Origin: Andrena cerasifolii
Lineage: Eukaryota; Arthropoda; Insecta; Hymenoptera; Andrenidae
DNA length: 64,000 bases
NCBI RefSeq assembly: GCF_050908995.1
Contig: NC_135124.1
Location: forward strand, 9,300,001-9,364,000
Reading direction: 5' to 3'
Shown: positions 56,001 through 64,000 of the stretch, piece by piece
Layout of the letters: each line of letters starts with the position of its first letter
How positions within the stretch are numbered: position 1 is the stretch's first letter
The notes under the pieces: model-generated
Told to the model about the DNA's origin: nothing
Databases searched by the model: none
Seen by the model: only the letters and a program-made list of their open reading frames with translations
Position numbers and translations under genes: made by a program

Positions 56001-58693
56001 TTTACGGTTTACTCTAAGTCCCGTTAGAAGATTTCGCCGCGATCCGTTGTCGAGCGGTGAAAAAAAACAGCGGCAATGCGTATCGGGAGGGGTCGATAAC
56101 CGACGTTCGATACATTGTACGTCGCGGTGGCGGGAATCCGCGCGAAACGGGAAATAAAGAGAGAATCTTGGAGCCTAGCGGTCCGAGGTAGGTGCTGCTT
56201 CTAACGAATCAGAATAACTTCCTATTCCGAAGCGTAGACAAGGGACGCAGCGTGCTACATCCTGGTTGGCCGATGCTCGAAGCGATCGAGGAGGAAGACG
56301 AAGAGGAGAAAGAAGACGCAGACCGGGGGATACGTAGGATACCACTTGAATAGGAACCGGAACTCGCGGTCCGTGCTTGGAATTGACTACACGATTGCAC
56401 ATGTACGGCCGTGCATATGAATCAGATAAAAAGAGAGCCGCAGGCTTTCCTATCCCCCTCGACACGGCCAAGGGGAGGAGAGAGAAAGAGAGAGGTTATC
56501 GGCTGCGTCATTGATTTCTTCGTCGCACGAAAATAAATCTTGGTATCAGAATTGGCAGGGAGGAGAGGGGGCGTACGCGAACGTACGCGTACGTACGGTT
56601 CGAGGGAACAGCGGCAGACACTTTCAAAACCGCAGGGACCGAGAATCGAAAATGGTAAAGCAAGAGTATACATCTCCCCCCCCCCCCATCCATCTTCCGA
56701 GATCCCAACCACGGAGGCAGACGAGATGCGTGATCTTCGGAACGAAAGGATTAATAATACAGATTTTCCGTCTAGCCAGCACCGCGAACAGCGTACATAT
56801 GTTGCCCCCAGCAACTTCACGGTCTATTAGATCCGCGTAAATGCTACGTCCACGGCTTCTAATAAGCGGCACCCCGTATCTACCGCGAAACCACGGATAT
56901 TTAATTCGATGGAAGAACGAAAAGAGAAACAAACGCCCCCTCGTGTTGACACCGCGAACTGGGAGAAGGGGGAGGGGTACGGGGCTACCTTGCAGAATTC
57001 CGAGTCCCGAAAACGACCACCATCTGTCAACGATTTTACGATTCCTAACTGGGAGGAACTGATTATTGCGCGATGGATACGGGACAAGAATCGACAAATT
57101 TATTCTGACGCGAGACCCCCCGATCTCTACACGAAAAACAAGACGATCTGTTTCTCTCCAGCGAACGACGGATCAGCGTAACTCACTTCGACCTAGCTAA
57201 CCTTGAAGCGAGCATCTTCGCGTCGCATAAATAGTACGAAATAAAAATACGGGTTTAAGCCGCGATAAGTACTACGCGCGTTTACGCTCGCGACGGTGCG
57301 CCGTATTTTGGAAAGAATATTTGCTTCCCGATGCAGCGTGTATTACAATTCCATAACGCCAGGGAAAGAATGACTCACGCGAGTCGATGCACGATTGTCG
57401 CGGAAAAGTCCGGAGATTCGGTTTACCAACCATCTTGGAAAGTCACTTACGTCGGTCGTATATATCTATTCTTTTGGAGTCCAACGACGGAACAGGAACA
57501 CGAAACATTTGGTAACGTCAGATGACGCGCAATTCGTGCAGAAGCCAGCGGAAACTTGACGCCGCCTGTCTGTCAACGAGGAAAAAAATCCCATACCATG
57601 GGGACGGTAGGCGTCGCGTCGTGGACGAGCGTCGCCGCGAAAAATCTCCAGAATCCACGGGGATATTAGATTCGAACGAAGCGAGAGGAACGCGAGTCGT
57701 GAAGCTGATTCGCCCAGAGACCGCTAGGATCCACGTGCTACGAAATACGTTTTCGTAGAGCCGGCGTCACCCGGCGACACGCCGTTATCAAACTTTCCAT
57801 TTAACGGACAAAGTAAACCGAATCGATGGCCGAAAGCTCGCTGAACAGTGGGGAAAGATCGTTGGAATAGGTGGAAATGCTTTTACTCACCGCTGGCGAG
57901 AATATATCCTGGGGAAATACGTTGGAATACGGATCCCAAGCACTTGCAACAACACTTCACTCGAGTACGCCGGTCACTGCGCTTGTGCGTTCGAAAGCGT
58001 CCTCCTCCAGGGAAACGTTGCTGCCATCTCGTGGGACTTCGCCTTAACTAATATATCCACAAAGCCCGTTCACAAAGGCCGCGAACAAGCTTCTATTGTA
58101 ATTCTTCATCCACATGAAACATAAAGATGATTAAAAATTAATTCGGACATTCGTGCCCGGCCGTTCGAAAGGATTATTTATTAATAAAGAACGTTTCGAA
58201 GAAGGCAGGATTTTAAAGTTCGTAGGACTGAAGCATAAATAGGGCCGCTCATAACCTTACGTTAACGACTTACGCGTCACTTTTCGAGATGCTTGAAATT
58301 TTTAACAACAATCAGCCTCTCAACTTAAACCATGTGTAGTGTCGTTGCTACTTGTAAACTTAATGAATGATAGGTATCAACATACCACAAGATACGCGGG
58401 GGAAAATGTGAAATTTAACGCTGTGGCAAATGTTTGGTTGTCATAGAAAACAAAAAAGAATCTAACCAACTCGATCGAATGCCTTAACCCTTTGACTGCG
58501 AAAGGCGTATATATACACGCTCACAAGTCCATCAATATATACGAAAGAATAACTGAATATTTTTAATTTATTTGCAATTATTTCTTTTTTGTTAATTCCG
58601 TTTCGAGAATTGTAGATTATTGAAACACAGACTAGATAATATTTCATCTTATGCGTATCGAGATAACTGCATGCACACATGAATTCTTAACTT
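53007..58693. other. GC-rich non-coding sequence
   Basis: No supported exon. A Lys/Glu-rich plus-strand frame from about 55064 follows an acceptor-like CAGGTAG, but the sequence is purine-rich and the call is too weak to annotate. A 273-codon minus frame at 54446-55267 is its opposite-strand shadow. Composition becomes AT-richer after 58.1 kb. Confidence 0.5.
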
Positions 58694-58699
58694 TTTATT
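58694..58699 (-). terminator. Poly(A) signal AATAAA for RSPH9
   Basis: AATAAA on the minus strand lies 13 nt beyond the RSPH9 stop codon at 58713-58715, implying a very short 3' UTR. Other signals further left are possible. Confidence 0.5.
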
Positions 58700-58712
58700 G
58701 CGACATTTGTAA

Positions 58713-59804
58713 CTACACCATGAAAACTACGTCCATGTTCTTTTTCCCATGGCCAAAGTAAAGGTGCCCGTAATGAGGGGTATTTAATTTGTGGTAAAAT
58801 ATCATACCAGGCCAATACAGACTGTGTAGAATTACCATTCGCTTGCCATGTAGAAACTGCAGGCTCCAACACCCTGTGCAGAAAATCCAATCGTTCGTAT
58901 ATAAAGTCTATGGCATTTTCGGACAAGTTCAATACCTTCTGGGACGTCCAGATCGATGGTGTCCAAAAAATCCAACGCGTAATTGTAGTCAGGCCTGGTC
59001 AGTAAATTAGTATTCCACTTTTGATGAGGAGGACGCGCGCGTAAATACGATTTCAAATAAGGGGCATCGGCTACACTGAGACCTTCGAAACTAAGATTTT
59101 CGACGACGTCGCCATCGGGACACTTGAACCAAGCGCCACGGGGAATCACTGCGGCGTCTCCGATAATTAATTCCACAGTGGCCGCGAGTCTGTCTTCTTC
59201 TTTTAGTTCTTTAGGTATGGGACCCTAGCATACACGAAACTTCTGAATATTCTCTTTCCATACTTAGAAATATATCTTTAGAATTCTATTCATCTTACAT
59301 CATAATATTTATTTGAGTCTTCGTTTGGCGGGAACGGAGGATTCACGTTGTAGACGTTAGTAACTAACGAAGGATCACCCTCGAATTTATTGATTGCAAG
59401 GGGCGTTAAGAATCGAGCACATTTATTAGCCTTCGGTAGTAACAGCCAATTCAGACAGTCCGTGCTAATCAAATAATAAAGTACGTTCTATTGTAAACTT
59501 TCATGGTGTAGGACAGGGTTTCTCAACTTTGTCCTCGGGACTAGAGGTTTGGGAATCATTGACACAAATATTCTTACCTATAGTAATAAACTTGACCATC
59601 CATGCAATCTTTTACATAACCGTACGCGATATTATAGTCGTTTACAACTCCGTAGATCTTGCCCCAGTAATAACACTTTTGAAAATGATTCTCCTGTTGC
59701 AATATTATGAGGGAATTTTGCAACAGCTGCGAGTTCTCTGTTCCCACGCAAACGCCAGCATAACCAAGGATATCTAGACTTTCTAACAGTTTCACATTCT
59801 CCAT
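58713..59804 (-). CDS. RSPH9: Radial spoke head protein 9 homologue
   Basis: Exons are complement(join(58713..58873,58936..59224,59299..59464,59578..59804)), 843 nt, 280 residues; human RSPH9 is 276. Recognisable blocks in order: LGYAGVCVGTENSQLLQNSL, YYWGKIYGVVNDYNIAYG, STDCLNWLLLPK, EGDPS, IPKELKEEDRL, AAVIPRGAWFKCP, LSFEGLSVADA, YALDFLDTIDLDVPEG, CWSLQFLHG, LYWPGMIFYH and a C-terminal GHGKKNMDVVFMV. RSPH9 sits in the radial spoke head and links spokes to the central pair in motile axonemes; in insects this means mainly sperm. The exon 2 acceptor is the AG at 59465-59466, since the AG at 59488-59489 would put the frame out. An in-frame ATG 14 codons upstream (59846) exists, but the family N-terminus fits Met at 59804. 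The frame closes without any break. Confidence 0.95.
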
Positions 59805-60058
59805 ACTTTTTCGACCGCGTATTTTATCGCAGCAATGAAACGTCAACGGATCATTTAAATAAATCGTATGTGTTTAAAAACAATCGAAAACAGTGAATGA
59901 TTTTCATGTCAGAATGGAGGTAATGGAATTTAAATTTTACCGCCAGTTAGGGTTCCCCTGATTGCCGCCAGATGCGAATACCGCGCGAAAGAATAGTCAG
60001 AACGGGCGCGATAATTTAATGTTTACGAGTCGTTCGTTTGATCTATTGCGAAGTGAAA
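59805..60058. promoter_or_regulatory. Divergent RSPH9/ANKRD49 intergenic promoter
   Basis: Only 254 bp separate the two oppositely oriented start codons, so both 5' UTRs and promoters must lie here or overlap. No TATA box or X-box (RFX site) was recognised. A short CpG-containing patch with CCGCCAG repeated twice lies at about 59941-59970. Confidence 0.7.
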
Positions 60059-60854
60059 ATGTCGTCATCGGAAGAGGATGATCAATTAACAGACTTGGAG
60101 GCGATCCGCGATAAAATGTTAAATACACCGCGGACAGAGCGTATGCAAGTAAGCGCTTGGGAAGACGACGATGACGGAGTGGAAGCCGATCGCAATGCGA
60201 AAGGTTAGGCGTCATGATTCTACAGTGGCGTGCCATCTGCTCCTAATGACAAGTAATTAAACGAAATGTTTATTCCTCCTATAGAGCCTGACGAGAAAGA
60301 AATCCTGGCCGCAGCTGAGAATGGTAATGTAGATAAAGTTAAAAAGTTATCGGCAAAAGATCCGCGTCTCCTGGAATGCACGGATAAAGATGGCTACACT
60401 CCATTACACAGAGCGTGTTATGGCAATCACGTGGAAGTTGTGGAGGTACAGCTACTTTCTCCTCATAATTTTCTCGTCAAAGAATTTACTCTTAACTACA
60501 CTGATGTTCCGTTTACAGTATCTGCTCCAAGCAGGCGCGAAGATAGATGCCAAGACCATGGACGAATGGCAACCACTGCACTCGGCGTGCTGCTGGAACA
60601 ATGTTGAGTGCGCCGCGGTACTAATTGCAAATGGAGCAGACCTAAATGCCAGGAGCAAGGGCGACCAGACACCTTTGCATTTAGTGTCCGCAAGCTCTCA
60701 TAATTCTCCCGCCCTGCAGCTCCTCCTCCTACATCCAGACACAAAGCCACTGCTAGTCAACTCCAGTGGAGATACGGCAGAACAGATTGCAAGGAGAACA
60801 GGAAAGTACTACCCCATGTTCGAGATCATCGAAGACTGCTTGAACGTCATTTGA
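60059..60854 (+). CDS. ANKRD49: Ankyrin repeat domain-containing protein 49 homologue
   Basis: Exons are join(60059..60203,60285..60445,60519..60854), 642 nt, 213 residues, close to the vertebrate length of about 239. The first exon is acidic (MSSSEEDDQLTDLEAIRDKM, then WEDDDDG). Exons 2-3 give PDEKEILAAAENGNVDKVKK, then ankyrin repeats: DGYTPLHRACYGNHVEVV, EWQPLHSACCWNNVECAAVL, DQTPLHLVSASSHNSPALQL and a capping DTAEQIARRTGKY. The order and spacing match ANKRD49, a small nuclear/cytosolic protein implicated in spermatogenesis in mammals; its molecular partner is not known from sequence. The second intron interrupts the first repeat in phase 0, between VVE and YLLQAG. The start is the first in-frame ATG with a family-like acidic N-terminus. 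Confidence 0.93.
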
Positions 60855-61361
60855 GGTAAGTCGAGCAGCTGCTACTTTTCTTTTTATGATTTATGGCTGC
60901 CGTAAACATTTTTTTTATGTATACACACAAGTTGCGACATGAACGTAAGAAATTGACGAGAATAGTAGTTTATTATAAGCGTATATTCAATATACTATTA
61001 TTATGTTCATACATATATTAATAACAAAAAGTGTACTTCCTGTATAGGTGCACTGTATAATTTAATACAACAGGGTATAAAAGAAATAACAAAAATCGAT
61101 GTGATGAAAATTTCAGTAAAATAATACTTGAACGTGTTGCTCGGTTTCCATTTAAAAATATGCAAATGCGGTATAGAGTTATTGTTTTTAGAGTCTCAAC
61201 TGAAATATATTCGAAATGACTGTGATGTTATGAGCATGCAAACTCCAAATGCTCTTCAGAATGCCTATCGATAAAATAAAAATGAATATTTAGTGACATT
61301 TATAATGAAATATTAATTTAGTCGATGTATTGAAAAGGCATTTCTACCTCGCTTATTTACA
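60855..61361. other. Convergent 3' UTR spacer of ANKRD49 and LYST
   Basis: An AT-rich 507-bp spacer between two stop codons on opposite strands. A plus-strand AATAAA at 61275-61280 could serve ANKRD49, so the 3' UTRs may nearly meet or overlap. Confidence 0.55.
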
Positions 61362-64000
61362 TTAGAGGGATGTTAAGTTAACAAATTTTGGTGTACCGTT
61401 GCTCAAACGTTTAGATCCTTCCCATATAAGAACCGTAAAATCTTCTGTTACCGCGTAAAAATGATGCTGATCTAATGCCCATGCCATCGCGATTACTGCC
61501 CCGCAACCTTTTGTACCATTTACAATTTCTCTAACTAATCTTAAATCCCAGCTGCTCCATAGTCTGATGACCCCGTTATCCAATCCTGTCGCTATAACGT
61601 TTACGGAAACTCCTTCTGGTGCGTTGCTGTAGCAAAGGGCTGTTATCTTTTTTCTGGATAGAACGGATCCAACTGGTCTCGCGTTTATCGTAAATACTTT
61701 CAGTTCAGACTGACTGGAAGACGCGTTCTCCACCGACTTCGTGGTCTCATAAGTAACAGCAATATCTCCGAGTGTCTCGCTAATCGCCAGTAAACGAATA
61801 GGATAGCTCTCGTCGCAGGATATCGATCTCACGTACGTTAAACTGGAATCAAAAGATAATGAATTATTTCAATATAGATTTCGATGCGAATGCTCAATTC
61901 TATCTTCAGGAGCATATTCACCTGTTCAAGTCCCAGATAACGATAACGCCACTTGCATCGCCCGTAACAGCTATGCTGAATGCTCGCGACAGAGATATCG
62001 TCGTTACTCTACTCCTGTGAGCTAGAAGCACCGATGCTGGCGCTGAGCTAAAGTCGATTTTGCTTGGCGCAACGGTATACGCATGGACTGTGATTCTGCC
62101 GGATAAGTGGCCAGCCCACAGTTGCCCACAATCGGGAGCAGATCCTAAAGTAGTAATCTACAAGCATAGAAAAATTTACGTTACACAGATCCTCAAATAT
62201 TGAGAAAATTCTTTGAAATTCCACTGTGCTTACTGGGTCGAGGCCTGAAGACTTAATCAATGGCCTGGGCGGCTGTTCCTTTTTACATTTCAGTCTTGTA
62301 ATTCCATCTGTACCACCCCATGACACTAGAGCAGCCCCTAATACAGACGTCCCACTCAACATACTCGCACCTGAAAGCATTACGCAAAATCCCTCTATAA
62401 ATATAAGTGAGCGTAGAATGTTTAGTGTTAGAGCTTAATAAAAGGTACCCTTCTCTTTCGTGTAACCAAGCAGAAGAGTGGTGTAACTAGGCAATCCAAA
62501 GACATCGCCAGTCATTAAGGGAACTAAGCGTGCTAATGGTGCTCTGTGTTTATGCTTCCAACACAAGACTGGTTCGTTTCCGGGTGCACCCACATAGTTT
62601 CCCCATTTTATGCCTATAGACGCGTAGAGTACAGCTTAGTTTTAATATTCAGAGTTGATAAGACGAGGATGGTAGTCAAAAGTTGCAACTTACCATCCAC
62701 TCCCTCGATAACTTGGGGTAACGGGTTATACACCATCGCGTTCCCAACATTTTGGATTGGCAATGGATGAGCGGCTCTGAATAATTGCGCTGGTGTCTGA
62801 CCATAAGTTCGCACCATCGTTTCCCACGCTCGACGCTCCAGAGGGTCGGCTATTTGCTCTACATTGAATCCATAGTAGGTCTAGAAACATAAATACATGA
62901 AATTTCGAAATAAAATCGCGGGAATGTAGTTTCCAACATACCGCCGGGTGGAATACGTTAATAGCTTCCACTGCTGGTCTTCCCGTTTGTCTAAATCCAA
63001 AGACTAGGTCGATCCAATATGGTAAAACTTCTCTGACGAGATCTGCTTCTAGGGCTGCTCTATGAGCGAGAATAAAAAGTCGCGCATCACCACCACACCA
63101 CTTTGGTAATTCAACGTCTCCCACGCGATAGCCGTTTTGTCGTACGCCGAAATTAAATCCTGTTCAGAGAAAGCCTCCACTTAGATATCGACTCGTAAAG
63201 CATCCAATCCAGGTTGAAAATGGAATGGGGTATTTACCTTCAGAGTTCAGTAAAAACTCGGGCAGATAGAAAAATTCTGGAATTAATTCTTTCACGTCCG
63301 TCGTTGAATCGCAACTAGTTAATCTCCATGTAGTGGCGAGGGCATGAAACGTTCGATCGGGAATATCAAAGTTGTCATCTTTAACAATGAAAGCAGATTT
63401 AATTGAAACCAAGCCTTGGTACGTTTAGCGTAAATGAGACGTTTCATTTACCTTGGTAGCACAGGAACATACTGGTAAACGGTGGTAATCGCACTAAAAA
63501 ATGAAGTACCGTTCCAGAGTTGCTGTAATGCGAGCCATAGTGAAACGGTTCTTGATTCAGTGCAATTAGGTTTAGTCCTTCCGATAAAGCTTGCTTTAAA
63601 TACTAGAAAGAATAATACATACGATAATCAGGCAACGTATTCGTTAGAAAATCTCTTGATCAACTCGCTTACGTTGTAATTGTTTATGTAGTGCTGTTCA
63701 TTCTTTTTATCCTGCACAGCCATGGGGCGTTTGAAGTTCCTACACAAAAATTTTACATTACAATGTTTCTACACGGTATCTTTCACACACATCTCTCTCT
63801 GTACATACCTATAGATTTTTGGATTGTTCAAATCGATCTTCTCGTTAGTGTAGTCCGCTAAAACGAAGGGGAACACGGGATACTGCATCAGGTCATTGTA
63901 CGAACGACCAGCCAACTTGTTTAAGCAAGTTACGTATTCCCAATTTGTTAAAGCTCCGCTTCGCCACAGGGTGATAGCTTCGCTTAAGTCATCTCCAGGT
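61362..64000 (-). CDS. LYST: Lysosomal trafficking regulator (LYST/mauve), C-terminal part, 5' end cut by window
   Basis: Exons are complement(join(61362..61842,61922..62157,62234..62370,62449..62613,62694..62880,62942..63159,63238..63378,63452..63602,63673..63739,63809..>64000)), 657 residues. All junctions keep frame. The BEACH domain fills the first half: WEYVTCLNKLAGRSYNDLMQ, YPVFPFVLADYTNEKIDL, HYGSHYSNSGTVLHFLVRLP, IPDRTFH, DVKELIPEFFYLPEFLLNSE, FGVRQNG, RLFILAHRAALE, WIDLVFGF, AINVFHP and TYGQTPAQLF. WD40 blades follow: GIKWGNYVG, LVSWGG, GSAPDCGQLWAG, GDASGVIVIWDLN, ISETLGDIAVTYE, GLDNGVIRLWSSWDLRLVRE. LYST controls size and secretion of lysosome-related organelles; the fly orthologue is mauve. 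The block order and the SETxGDIA and STWDLKPVRE-type phrases separate it from neurobeachin and other BEACH proteins. Confidence 0.93.

Noticed and set aside
58832..58935. Reading exon 3 of RSPH9 through the donor at 58935 to give IELVRKCHRLYIRT
   Set aside because: The spliced frame from 58873 gives the conserved C-terminal WPG and GKKNMD blocks; the read-through does not.
59299..59487. RSPH9 exon 2 starting after the AG at 59488-59489
   Set aside because: It would leave the reading frame of exon 1 and meet a stop; the AG at 59465-59466 restores a protein matching the family.

Overview
This is nuclear DNA from an animal, most likely an insect and plausibly a hymenopteran (bee, wasp or ant). 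The genes have short phased exons with GT/AG introns. The proteins match animal families. A GC-rich, CpG-rich background carries AT-rich islands that are nearly all transposon debris. There are no bacterial operons, CRISPR arrays or recognisable rRNA or tRNA genes. The order is inferred from style only; no species marker was found.

Layout. (1) About 1-19 kb holds the N-terminal coding exons of an A-kinase anchor/MARCKS-like protein (Akap200 type) on the minus strand: exons at 18941-18693, 10662-10510 and 10252-10136, with the gene running off to the left. (2) About 19-58.7 kb has no coding exon I can support. It is GC-rich sequence with microsatellites, a possible 5' noncoding exon/promoter of the Akap200 gene near 28.2-28.8 kb, and many AT-rich repeats. 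(3) 58.7-64 kb is compact and genic. RSPH9 (radial spoke head protein, minus) and ANKRD49 (plus) are divergent, with start codons 254 bp apart. The C-terminal BEACH and WD40 part of LYST (mauve, lysosomal trafficking regulator, minus) runs off the right edge.

Mobile elements. At least a dozen degenerate elements are visible, none with an intact transposase. They include pogo-like elements with TA target sites (one keeps a PHD-finger tail, another a transposase fragment), a PIF/Harbinger transposase fragment beside a fold-back element, two copies of a TA-flanked palindromic MITE, two elements ending in CACAGTG with near-matching 5-bp GC-rich flanks (Transib-like), a TTAA-flanked element with arms of about 200 bp, a LINE 3' end with an (AAT)n tail, a Helitron-like fragment, and a minisatellite of AAATTT-phased units.

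The genes do not form a single pathway. RSPH9 serves the axoneme, ANKRD49 is a small ankyrin protein, LYST acts in lysosome-related organelle trafficking, and Akap200 is a membrane-anchored PKA/actin scaffold. I saw no convincing new multi-gene system. The most interesting material is the set of inverted-repeat elements and the modular Akap200 exons.
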